Shown here one piece after another: positions 23,635-34,420 of a stretch of 64,000 nucleotides of DNA. The notes under the pieces were generated by a model. The model searched no databases and was not told the DNA's origin. It saw nothing but the letters and a program-made list of their open reading frames with translations. The DNA is from Neopestalotiopsis rosae. Its lineage: Eukaryota; Ascomycota; Sordariomycetes; Amphisphaeriales; Sporocadaceae. Within the stretch, counting starts at the first letter, position 1. The number at the start of each line of letters is the position of its first letter. Location of the stretch: contig JALGAS010000002.1 of assembly GCA_023078685.1 (NCBI GenBank), positions 7,130,001 to 7,194,000 of the forward strand, in the 5' to 3' direction. Made by a program: the position numbers and the translations under genes.

Positions 23635-25312
23635 TTGAATAGATGGTAGGAAACAGCGCATTCGGGGTGGTGGATGCTCGGGTAAAGGGCGTCGACGGCT
23701 TGGGACTCACACAACACAACGTTTACGAGAGAGGGCGGATCAAATGCAAGGTCCTCACAGATAGCAAAAAGGCTCTCAACTCATCTTATGTAAAGTATAT
23801 TGGTATTGCACGGCATTGGAATGTGGTCATGGTACCTCTTGTAAAAAAACAAAACTATTTCATAGATTAGACATTCATCATAGGAAAATGGAGTCTGGTC
23901 TATTTTGTTCATATCCGAGGGATTTGCTTTTCGCACAGAGCTGCAACTGCATACCTAATACCTATTCATGCCATACAGTGACTATGGATACGAGATGCCA
24001 GCAAACTCTAGCGACAGCCGGAAACTCAGACATGGGGGCACAAGTCGGGGGGCACATGCATCGTACACGTGTATGACAGCCCAAGGGTCTCTTGTTTCTA
24101 TTTGCCGCACCACGCTTTCTTGCTTCCGTGGAATATACGACGTAGCAGTGGTAGTATGTAGGAAACCTAGGAAACCATAAAAATTGTTCTGCCCGGGCAG
24201 CAGGATCTGCCCCACAATGTTCTACATTAGTTTGAGGTGGGGATTCAAAGCTGCAGGATTGGGGGTCATGGACAATTCACTAGGAATCAAGATGGAGACA
24301 TTTTGAACGATTCCACCCGCGCGCCGCTCAAGGGATTATGAAGCAATTAGTATAATGCGATTTTGTTGGGAGGATTTACTTCTTCTCACTAGAGTATGAC
24401 ATAGTTGATCTACTCACTAAGATACCTACAAGAAACCGACCGCCACAGGACAATGGCATGTAGTTCTTCTGTCATTTTTCCCTCACTATATGCGAAGTCT
24501 GAGTCGGCTTGGTCATCGAACCTAGAGGCCGCTCCCAAAGAGGCACTCCCGAAAAACAGATCCTTGCAATATGTGTGAGTGGTGAGTTGAGGGAAGAGAG
24601 AGAAAAAATAAAACTGGAGACGCTAAAATGCTGGGCATACGACGGCAAATGGGGGGTTTGTCTATGGTCAAATCGAGATGGAGTTTCTCTTTGACAGACA
24701 AAAGAGACAGTGACAGACCAGACAGGGCCAAGGCCGTTCCTATTTAACATTCTCTAGGCCAGGCCCGTAAGGTACAACCCAGGTACCGCGATTTTGAACT
24801 GTCTCTTCGTCACCACATTACTCGAGTCTGACATCGGACTCTTCTCTCTCTCTTTTTTTCATTTTTCGCCTTCGACGGCGCAAATTTGTTTGTTTGCCAT
24901 TATTTGTTTCCGTTTTAATACCCGTTACCTCGTTGGCGAAAAAGAAAACAAATATCGACTACAGTAAAAAGACGTTATTAACATTTCTAGATGTTCAGAG
25001 TTGTTTTCTGTCGTTTGTGACGAGAAGAGAAAGGATTCGCCCTTTTGTCATTTAATATCCATCATCCCTCCCGCCTAATCTTTACCGCGCTTATACCCGA
25101 AAGACCAGCCCCGGAGCGGTCAAGAGTCAAGACAGACGTATTATATCACCGCCGCCCGACAAAAACCAACCAGGAAACACCCGTGTTTTTTCGTCACAGC
25201 CCACTCTTTTATTAGGGGAAAGGTCAAACCATCGGGATCGCGGGTGTGTGTCGTTGCAGTCGTTGGATTTTTATATGTTTGTTGTTTCTATTTCCCCGAA
25301 TAATTTAGGGAA
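23635..25312. other. Intergenic: 3' flank and BOR1 promoter
   Basis: 1.7 kb without a recognisable gene. The right part (24830-25310) is pyrimidine-rich with CT and T runs, as in promoters and leaders of highly expressed fungal genes; AGGTACC words occur near 24770-24790. Confidence 0.55.
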
Positions 25313-27796
25313 ATGGCAGACACGGGCAGAAATTCATTGACGCTGCCGGGAGGTGGAAGCGGCGCACCAGCACCAGTACCAGCTACTACGGGCGCCACGG
25401 CCTCGACTACTACGGCGGGCAATAGCAGCAACAGCAGAAAGTCGCCACTCAAGAATCTCATCCACGGCCAACGGCGCCGCGGCTCACCATCGACGACAGC
25501 AGCCGCCGGCGCAACTGGAGGGCAATATAGAAACGGCGGCAATGCTGATGAGGAGGAAGACGACGACGACTTGGACCAAGATGATGTCAAACCGGACAAG
25601 TGGTGGAAGATTCACCTTTTTCGCGGCATGATCAATGATATCCATCGGCGCGCCCCGTATTACTGGAGTGATTTTGCCGATGCCTGGGACTATCGTGTCG
25701 TGCCGGCTACTGTATACATGTACTTTGCCAAGTGAGTTTCCCCCTTTTTCTTCCGAGTTTCCTTTACAATCTGTTGCATTCTCGAACGATGCAATGGGCC
25801 GCGTCCTCATGCACGGCTACATGCTGCCGGGGCAATCTATTCAAAGGATACTCTATAGGGTCATTCTCAATGGTTGATGCGCCCAACGAGGAGTATTCCG
25901 TTCTGCTTTGTGATGGATCGTGACGAGATCATTTTAGTCTAGCTATCATGTTTTGCATTTCGATATAGACCGCTGACATGAATCTCTCTACAGTATCATG
26001 CCGGCATTGGCCTTCTCACTGGACATGTTTACCAAAACAGACATGCAGTATGGTGTCAACGAGGTTCTTCTCAGTTCTGTGCTCGGTGCCGTCGTGTTCT
26101 CGCTCTTGGCGTGTCAACCGCTCGTCATTGTGGGCGTGACTGGTCCCATTACAGTGTTTAACTAGTAAGACCTTCTCACCCTTTCTCGTACCGTTATATA
26201 TATACCAAAACAAGTCAGGCTAACTGGTCTTGCAGCACTGTTTACGACATCATGAACCCCACGGGCACAAACTACCTCGCCTTCATGTGCTGGATCGGCA
26301 TCTGGTCCCTCATCTTCCACTGGATCCTGGCCGTGACCAACTCGTGCAATTGGCTAAAATACGTGACGCGGTTTCCCTGCGACATTTTCGGCTTCTACGT
26401 TGCCTTCATCTACCTGCAAAAGGGCATCCAGGTGCTGGAGCGCTTTGGCAACGACAGTCCCTTTTATCTGTCCGTTGCCGTGGCCCTGCTCGTCTTCATG
26501 GTCGCCTACGCCTGCGGCGAGCTCGGCGGCGCCAGCCCCCTATTCTGGCACCCCGTCCGCGTCTTTCTCAAGGACTACGGCACCCCGCTCACCGTCATCT
26601 TCTTTACCGGCTTTGTGCACTTTGGCCGCATGAACGAGATTGAGCTGGAGCGCCTGCCCACTAGCAAGAGCTTCTTCCCCACGGCCGATCGCGGCTGGTT
26701 CATCCATTTCTGGGACATACCCGTCAGCGACGTCTTCTTGGCTATCCCATTTGCCGTCTTGCTCACAGTCCTCTTTTGGTTTGATCATAATGGTAAGTTG
26801 TACTTTTAGCCAACGAACAAGACAATTCCTCGAGAAGCTAAACGAACATTTCTAGTCTCGTCTTTGATCGCACAGGGAACCGAGTTTCCCCTTCGCAAAC
26901 CCGCCGGCTTTCACTGGGACCTCTTCCTCCTAGGTCTTACCACGGGCGTGGCCGGTCTGCTAGGCCTCCCATTTCCCAATGGCCTCATCCCACAGGCGCC
27001 GTTCCACACGGAATCTCTTTGTGTTACTGTCGCCGTGGCCGACACGGATGAAGGCGGCGAGGAAAAGGGCCACTACTCGTACAAGCCCACGCACGTGGTC
27101 GAGCAGCGCGTGTCCAACCTGGCCCAGGGCCTGCTGACTCTGGGCACCATGAGCGGTCCTTTACTCGTGGTCCTGCACCTGATCCCCCAGGCCGTGCTCG
27201 CAGGTCTCTTCTTCATCATGGGCTACCAGGCCCTCGAGGGCAACGGCATCACGGCCAAGATTCTCTTCCTCTGTAGAGACAAGTCCCTCACCCCGCCCTC
27301 GCACCCCCTGCGCCGCATCCGCCGCCGCGCCGCCGTCTGGTGGTTCGTCGCCCTCGAGCTCGTCGGGTTCGGTGCCACTTTTGCCATTACCCAGACCGTG
27401 GCAGCTATCGGCTTCCCCGTGTTCATCCTGGCCCTGATCCCCGTACGCGCTCTGCTGCTGCCCCGCATCTTTACCTCCGAGGAGCTCGGCCTGCTCGACG
27501 GGCCCACGGCGAGTCCGTTTACCCTCGAGGGTATCGGCGGCTCGTACGGGCACCACGAGCTCGACGAGCAGCCGCAGGACGAGGGCGTCACCTCGTCGGA
27601 CGGCACGGGGCGTTCGCAGGCTGGCGAGGCCGTATTTGGCAGCCGCGGCAAGAGCGCGGAAGACATGGCGGAGCTCGGACGTGCTGGGCCCGAGACCAGT
27701 AGAGAAAAGAGTAATGATGTGGGAATGGCTCGGGTTCCGACCAATACGAGTACGGTGAGTAGAAGAAACCAGCAAGGAAAAAGTGGAGGAGAATAA
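25313..27796 (+). CDS. BOR1: Borate efflux transporter, BOR1/SLC4-like
   Basis: Plasma-membrane anion transporter of the HCO3-/borate family. Four exons (25313-25731, 25994-26164, 26236-26792, 26856-27796) in consistent phase give 695 residues. After a ~95-residue low-complexity acidic N-terminus comes the family start FRGMINDIHRRAPYYWSDF. Further family signatures are GAVVFSLLACQPLVIVGVTG, PITVFNYTVYDIM, a run of about ten hydrophobic segments, and PRGF-like HPVRVFLKDYGTPLTVIFFT. After the third intron come GLPFPNGLIPQAPFHTESLC and VVEQRVSNLAQGLL, both hallmarks of BOR1/SLC4 proteins. The C-terminal ~140 residues are hydrophilic and probably cytosolic. Likely protects against boron excess; transport was not shown here. 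Confidence 0.95.
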
Positions 27797-28160
27797 TTAT
27801 ACGGCGGGTTTGGATTGTTGGTTGGATAGTCGATTGTGCGACAAGTTAGAGAGACTATAGAGTAGCCTTCCTTGTGAGGAGGCAAGATCGAGCAGGGGAT
27901 TGCAGTACCTGACTAAGCTAGGCAGACGTTACACATCAGCGGATACCATTTCAGTAATTTAATTGATTATATGAACTATTGCAAGAGCAAATGTCTATGA
28001 TTGTTACCCATTTCAAGGGCACTGCGCTGCTGTAATAATGTAATAATGCCGCATATTGGCGCGAAGCTAGACTGGCCTCAAAGTTTCTTTGCTCAATCCC
28101 TTAGGCTGCCAATTCGTCAAAGCCGTATGGACCGGCTAGATAATATACCCGAGCGAGCCT
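27797..28160. other. Short convergent intergenic region
   Basis: 364 bases between the 3' ends of BOR1 and the opposite-strand membrane protein gene; AT-rich, nothing recognised. Confidence 0.6.
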
Positions 28161-29507
28161 TTAAAACGCGTCCGGAGTAGGAGCGCGGAACATAGCTTCT
28201 CGCTCCTCCTCCTCCTGATGGAACTCTCGCCACTCGTCCTCAGTCACGTGGAGCCACTGGGATATGATGCTAAAGGTGGCCCAGATCTCGCCGGATATCA
28301 TGAGCCTGACAATCTCGAGCCCGAATATGTTGCCCACGGTCCGCCAGCAGAGCCCGTCCAGGAGACTGACGGCGTACATGCCGTCGAGGGGGATGCCGCG
28401 CCGCCGGGCAAATGCCCGGGCTGTCCACCGTATGGCCGTGGTGTCTAGCGGGGTGCAAATGGTGTATGTGATGAAATTTGTGACGATGTCCGTTGCTAGA
28501 ATGGCCGGGAGACTAGTGAGGGGGTTCACCGTGTATACGGGTTGATTGGCGGCCTGCTGTCCGCCTTCCCCCCCAAAGCTCGGGCGCAGCTCTGCAGACC
28601 ATACCCCGGCAGGCTGTTCGTATGATTCGCTCGTGTCCACGTCAAAACTGATCAGAGTCGGGTTCACCATTTCGGCGTCCTCCTCGTCCGTGCCGTAATC
28701 TTGCTCGCCGCCCCGGCTCGAAAAGGTGCTCTGTCTCCTAACCGCGCCCAGGGGAATGCCGTTATCGGTAGCGGCAGCCTGTCCTTCCAGGGCTTGTAGA
28801 GTCGGCACGTCCTGCTCGGGACTCCGGCCATGGCGAATCTCCCTATCGGCAGCGCCGAGTGTGGGCGACTCGGCCGCCGTCTGCCATCCGTCCTCTTGCA
28901 CGGGCGTCCTCGGCTCAATCGACGTCCGGGGTATCAAGTGCTCGTTCCTGGCGGGCCTTGGTAGTCGTGCGTGGGCGTGTGGCCAGATGCCAATGTGGAT
29001 CCAGTTCCAGACGCGGCCGCAGAGGTAAAAGGCGGCGTACGGAGCCAGATTTACTGCCAACTGGTTGATCCAAGTTCCGACGGCTGCTGGGCCAAGTACG
29101 TCGATGGCTGGCGGAGCTGAAAAGGGCGAGGTATCTGTAAAGGGGATGAAGAACTTGAAGCCGGGAAACCAGCTCGAGCTTGGGATGAGACCCAGTCTTT
29201 GCATGGTTAAGAAGAGGTGTAGATGGAATTGGCACCATGACAGACCAAATCGTAGCCTTCGATTCTGATTAGCACGAATATTTTCGGCAGAAGGCGTGAA
29301 GAGAACCTACCAGCGTCTTTCAATTACCCAGTCTATCGACAATCGCGAGTAATGTAATCCCTGCATGACGACGAAAGGAGGCAAACCAGTCAGTAGTAGA
29401 CGACTGAGCGAGTGCTGTTCGCGCTCATATTGCATCAACTTCAAGAATTCCACATTTGAATATGATTTGTAAAGCTGAGGGCTGGCGTTAGCAAACGTTT
29501 TCTGGTG

Positions 29508-29542
<35 letters not shown>

Positions 29543-29984
29543 CATCTTCCTAGTGGTCGCATACCATGATTCTTTGTCGCACGCCGTGGACGCCCCAGAT
29601 GCCGAAGATTCCAAGGGTCCTGCCAAGGTTGAGCAGAGTGTGGCCGGTCTCCGTCTCGTAGATCTGGTGCTCCCGAGCCATGATCATCTCCTTGGTCTCG
29701 GCCGTGATGTCGGGCTCGGCCACGCCAATGACCTCCATCACCTCATTGTGGGCGCGAATGACATCCTTGATCCTGCGCTTCGTCTCTGGGTTGATGATGC
29801 GCCCCTTTTCATCGTACTGGCGCGCGGGCTCGTGAGGGTCATCCTCACCGGTGCCTTCCACGACGTCGTCATACGGCGAGCGGCCCTTTGAGGTAGCAGG
29901 TCAATTGTTGTGCCTGGCAAAGCGATACGGAATATGGGTGATATTTACCAGCGCCATGGAGGTTAGGGGCCCTAGCCTACCCAT
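28161..29984 (-). CDS. Conserved-looking multi-TM membrane protein, function unknown
   Basis: Four exons (29984-29949, 29885-29565, 29474-29311, 29256-28161) in consistent phase give 538 residues. Exon 1 is only 12 codons (MGRLGPLTSMAL). Exon 2 holds a charged region (NPETKRRIKDVIRAHNEVME) and a hydrophobic segment TLLNLGRTLGIFGIWGVHGV. Exons 3-4 add LLLTGLPPFVVMQGLHYSRL and WCQFHLHLFLTMQRLGL, then another segment near LAPYAAFYLCGRVWNWIHIGIW. A disordered insert of ~130 residues follows, then two more hydrophobic stretches and an acidic end. I do not recognise the family; segment spacing suggests a polytopic organelle or ER membrane protein. Its second intron contains a 31-base homopolymer. 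Confidence 0.75.
29511..29541 (+). repeat. Homopolymer run of 31 G
   Basis: Thirty-one consecutive G on the plus strand, read as C on the coding strand, inside the 90-base second intron of the membrane-protein gene, between its GTATGC donor and CCTCAG acceptor. Confidence 0.9.
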
Positions 29985-30474
29985 TTTGACAAGGGTCACT
30001 CAGGACAAACAATTGAGCATGAAACCGTGAGGATGTATTGTTTGCCAAAATGCTGATTGGTCGCGACCTCTCAAGTCATTTTCGGAGCCGAAGCCTCAGC
30101 TTGCTTGCGTAAAATTGAGCAGTATTTCAACGTAAAAGTGAAACAAAACCTCTCAGCAGAGATATAAACGAACTTGTATGTATGCACTGAACCGAAAGCG
30201 TAGTTCGAGGGCGTGTCTGGCGCCTGTTGAAGGGTCAATCCGATCGGGAACACGAAAGTTCAAGTTGGCAGCTACGCCGAGCTACATACTGTGGGGCCGC
30301 CAAAGTGTCCGCTGTCCCACATCCCTGACAGTAACTACCTAGTACCTATTTAGTCACGTGATGGTTTTACTACGTTATTGCCAGTGTGCCAGTGACGCAG
30401 TGTACCGAGTCATCTTCATATCTATATACCTAGGTACATATGAAGGTATCTATGCACTCAGTATCGGACTCTCC
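29985..30474. other. Intergenic, tandem minus-strand genes
   Basis: 490 bases between the HET gene 3' end and the start of the membrane-protein gene. CCTAGTACC/CCTAGGTAC words cluster at about 30335-30440, and there is a CACGTG at about 30355. No gene seen. Confidence 0.55.
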
Positions 30475-32643
30475 TCACCTGATATAGAAATCTTGAACCC
30501 TCTGCTTTACCAATTGGGCAATTCCTAATGATTCTCTGTTCAAAACCTCTATAAATGCAACCCCAACCATTCTATACCAATCCAACTCATTCCATGTTCC
30601 GTGTAACGATCTCTCGTGGCTCGTCTCTGCAGAATTAGGATCTTTGGGTAATTTTATTCGCAGCACCAATGGATACTCGTACGGAGCTAGAGGCATGATT
30701 ACTAAGTCGCCCGTCTCAATGGGCTCTCTAGTAAAGCCCAAGCATGTCTCTTCCACGATATCCACCTCGAAGACATGGAATCCGTTCATAGCCGCAGCGG
30801 AGCTCATGATGAATGCTGCGAAGTTGTCTCTGACGCTCAATTCCTCTTTTGAAGGTCTGCGCATCAAGCTTTCATCCTGAAAAAGTCCATCCGCGTTCTC
30901 ATAGCTCAGAGCAAACTCACGATACTCAGGTGTCTGCAACTTGGCCGCGGATAGATCGACCCAATCCTCAGACGCCGGATCGAGCTTGCGTATCCACTCT
31001 ATGAATTTCACCGTCCCAGCCCAGGAGTTTGGTTGTCTCTGACTCCATAATATCTCTTTGATATAATGGGCATTAACGAGCTTATCTGATTCAAACTTGC
31101 GCATAAGACGGCATCTGCCGAGGTTGCGAGCAGTTATACGAATCGCAGGCATATCGCCTAGAAAGTATTTCACTGCTTGTTTATAGGAATTGCCTTGCCT
31201 AGCCATGGGCGGTGCATTCGGTTCACGGTAACCAGGAAGCTGAATGACGTGCCATTCCTCCGGGCTATGTGGTACAGCCATTGACACGTCAAAACCTTGC
31301 CTTTGCAGCCACTCTAGTGCCCAAGGTGTTAGGTCTATAGTGAATTGCATGAGGCTTGCTGGAATCCCTTCACGTTCTGGCCGTCCTGCGACCACAACAC
31401 CGACTCCAGGCAATCCGAGCAGTACTGCCAAGTTGCGGTCATGTGTTGCAGGCCTGAGATCGGTAGGCGATCTTTCTCTCAAGCTTTCCGCGGTGCTCAC
31501 TGGTTCACCACCCTTGAAGTAGGATGATGTGGAGTTGAAGTCGGGAACCCAGGATGGCAGTGACGAATTTTCAGTGAATCTAGATGGATGGAGGCCGAAC
31601 ATATCAAATAGAGCTGGGCCGTAACCGCCATCGATCAGCCAAGTAGTCGTCTGAACCAGAACTTTCTCAAGCGAGTTCATCTGGCTGTAATCTGGGGGAA
31701 ACACGTCCTGTATATGTTTGACCAGTCCATACAGTGCGTAAACCCGGTCCCGGGCATCGAAAGACTTGCGTCCGACCGTGGCAGCAAGCAATCCATATAA
31801 GCCATCGCTGTAACCATTCTGTTTTGTTTGACTCCGCGCTGTCACGATTCCATTTATCGTAACGAGTGCCTCGGCGTGGAACCGGGAGTTGAATATAGTC
31901 ACGCTATCTGAAGCGCCATATGTGGGAGGATCTAGACGTGCCAATTCGGCTGCCAGAATATCGTTATTTCCGCCAAGGCGGGTTGCGAAGATACCGTGTT
32001 CGTTGGAAATAAGGAATACCGACAGTTTGCACCGCGACTTGCCATATACGCAGACAGGGTCGCTTTCCGGCAACGATATCTCCTGAAAGGTCCATACGCG
32101 CTGCCAATATGGTAACAAGAACAAATTCAGGATTCCGATGTGCGCCTCTATGTCGTGGAGTGGTCTGGATTCTATTGAACCGGTTTCACTGCTGCTCTGT
32201 CCGTTGTTTACCAGGCCTTGGGCGAACCGGAAAAGTGCGTCAATGTACTTGTCTCCTTCTCCAAGCCAAGCGATGACTTGTGAGGCTTGAGTGTAGATAT
32301 CTCGCATCAGAGGTATTTGGTGATTTTTCTCCTCGATGCTCTCCTGATCGATCCCCTGACGAATGCAGATAGCATCAACCCATATCACTATCGGTTTAGA
32401 GTCTTGCAATCGACTTAGTGCAGCCTTCAAGTTTTTCGTCACCTCGAAAGGCTCTCCGTTGATATATATCGGGACTGGGTCGTTCTCCACGCCCCAAACA
32501 TACGAGAGCGCGTCGAACACCGGCCGATCTTCAAGAGAAACGACGTGTAATTGAGCACTGATCTCGCCTCGTGATGGCGGTAGCAGCGTTAAGAGGCGGA
32601 TTTGCCGAAGCGATGGGTCGAGCGGCTTATAATGCAGCGGCAT
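30475..32643 (-). CDS. Heterokaryon incompatibility (HET) domain protein
   Basis: Single-exon gene of 722 residues starting at the ATG at 32643. The HET domain begins at about residue 43 with FDALSYVWG, continues through VTKNLKAALSRLQ and IVIWVDAICIRQ (~86-96), then QIPLMRDIYTQASQVIAWLGEG (~109-130): all canonical HET blocks. The remaining ~550 residues show no NACHT, WD or ankyrin signature. HET proteins mediate nonself recognition between fungal strains through cell death; specificity cannot be read here. It lies between conserved genes and the metabolite cluster, a common neighbourhood for this rapidly varying family. Confidence 0.93.
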   Translation of the reverse strand: MPLHYKPLDPSLRQIRLLTLLPPSRGEISAQLHVVSLEDRPVFDALSYVWGVENDPVPIYINGEPFEVTKNLKAALSRLQDSKPIVIWVDAICIRQGIDQESIEEKNHQIPLMRDIYTQASQVIAWLGEGDKYIDALFRFAQGLVNNGQSSSETGSIESRPLHDIEAHIGILNLFLLPYWQRVWTFQEISLPESDPVCVYGKSRCKLSVFLISNEHGIFATRLGGNNDILAAELARLDPPTYGASDSVTIFNSRFHAEALVTINGIVTARSQTKQNGYSDGLYGLLAATVGRKSFDARDRVYALYGLVKHIQDVFPPDYSQMNSLEKVLVQTTTWLIDGGYGPALFDMFGLHPSRFTENSSLPSWVPDFNSTSSYFKGGEPVSTAESLRERSPTDLRPATHDRNLAVLLGLPGVGVVVAGRPEREGIPASLMQFTIDLTPWALEWLQRQGFDVSMAVPHSPEEWHVIQLPGYREPNAPPMARQGNSYKQAVKYFLGDMPAIRITARNLGRCRLMRKFESDKLVNAHYIKEILWSQRQPNSWAGTVKFIEWIRKLDPASEDWVDLSAAKLQTPEYREFALSYENADGLFQDESLMRRPSKEELSVRDNFAAFIMSSAAAMNGFHVFEVDIVEETCLGFTREPIETGDLVIMPLAPYEYPLVLRIKLPKDPNSAETSHERSLHGTWNELDWYRMVGVAFIEVLNRESLGIAQLVKQRVQDFYIR

Positions 32644-34420
32644 CGTGACAATTGGCAGTGTGCCTTCCGTACTTTGTTGTGTTGTTATGCAAAAAAGTGC
32701 TTACAAAGATCAGGCCAGTCTGAGAATGCGGCAGTGGTGGGTTTATAAGGCCAGTGAAAGTGAAAGCATGGCGAAGTAGAGAAATGCTGGTCTGCGGAGT
32801 CAAGGGTGACTTCGACCGTGGCTTAGGACTATTCCAATTAGAGCGCGACACGTAGGATCGCGCCTGGGCTGGGCGACATCTTGAAGCCTGACTTCAAAGT
32901 GGAAAAATGCGATGAGGAGTATTGGGCTCAAAGTGTTCCATCGGTGCTCCTGTAGACACGAGAAGTACAGGGTATGAACATCATTCAATACCTGGCAACT
33001 GGGTGTTTTCAGTCCTGCCATTGGTGCGAACAGGAAAGCCATGATCACTGAGCTGTTATGAACAGCTGCCCTCAATGGTTTTGTCAGTCTCCATGTACGG
33101 TACGAACTACGGTGTTGTCTTCAGGACCAACCGGCAAAATGTGAATCTTCGCAGGTTCCGGTCGTGGACGCGCGTATAGGTGCCAGGTCTCAAGATATCG
33201 TTGCTGCAAGCACTGTAAACCCTTGCTTCCACATAGCTTGTAAGCTCAAATCGGCACCCAGCTTTGGTAGGCGTGTGAGGGAGTATGCTACAAATGTGAT
33301 AGGCATGTCAATGCCGATGACGAATCTTTAATCATGAGTCGTGGCCAGTTTGGATGGGGGAGGTTCTGTGGCTGATACTCACATGGTAGATGAAACGACA
33401 CAGCCTACTAATGGTCTGACCGCTGGAGCCTAAGACACCCTTCTGGTTCCTCCAAATACTCTTTCCGGTGACGACGAAACGCGGAAGCGCTATGGCTTGG
33501 GGGTCCAAGGGGTACGACATGGCAATGCTAGCCACAGTCGAAAAAGCCGCGAGCATGAAAGAATGTCGATTATCGAAGCATTTTAGAAAAAAAAGTGATA
33601 AATGTGTAAATGATTTCAAAGGTGGAAGATTCAAAAGCCAGGATGTTCACAGTCCCTCATGAGGCTGAACGGCTGAACATTTGCTCTAGCTTGGCAGCCA
33701 GGGTTGATGGGAAGGGTAGCAGCGGCATTCGACTTTTGACTAGATCGAGTTGGAAGTTCCCTTATCTACGTCAAAATACTGCGAAAAGCCCAAATAAAAG
33801 CTATATATTTCAATTTAGTTTTACTGACGTACATATTTCAGATTATGCTTCACTGCCCAATCTATCTAGGATCCCTCAATGTAAGGATGACGAAGTATAC
33901 TAGCTGTCTCCTCAGCACTCTTCACTTGTAACTTGATAGGGTGAGTTCACATATACATGTTCGCTCTGTTGCTTTTCATGAGAGGTCAACTCAAAGAACA
34001 ATAGAAATCGCCTCAAAGACCAGAGAATCACTCAAGCAATAGGCGTTTGGATATCTAGCAAATACCGTCCACGTAGAATAAGCTAGGCGATTGCTATAAC
34101 TCCAGTCTGGCTTTGCCTGTGTGAAGACAAAACTGCTTGTCGGCACACCCAATTTTACTTTCACTGTTTTGTGCTTTGTGGGTTGCCGCTTCGAAGCAAG
34201 GGAGGATTCTTATTGCTTACACTGTAGCGTTATGCGGCTTCCTTGTTGGTTGGGGGCTGAGCGCTAAGCTGTTGCTGACTTGCACCCCCCTCCTCTATGA
34301 CAATCTCTCCGTAGAGACAAAGATACTCGCTATACTTGACGTGTCAGATTCTCACGATATTCTGCAGCTGTCACTATCGTAAACTGCAATGCATCATCCT
34401 CAGTGAGTGGAACTGATGCC
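32644..34420. other. Intergenic, left edge of metabolite cluster
   Basis: 1.8 kb between the divergent HET and P450 genes. Short frames only (an 81-codon frame at 34137-34382 has no ATG start and no family resemblance). The part nearest the P450 serves as its promoter. Confidence 0.55.

Noticed and set aside
27161..27775. Long minus-strand frame over the last BOR1 exon
   Set aside because: It overlaps conserved BOR1 motifs and is a shadow caused by high GC.
34137..34382. Small hydrophobic frame before P450-1 as a separate gene or extra P450 exon
   Set aside because: It has no ATG start (opens at TTG) and cannot be joined in phase; the P450 anchor is already encoded by the exon at 34421.
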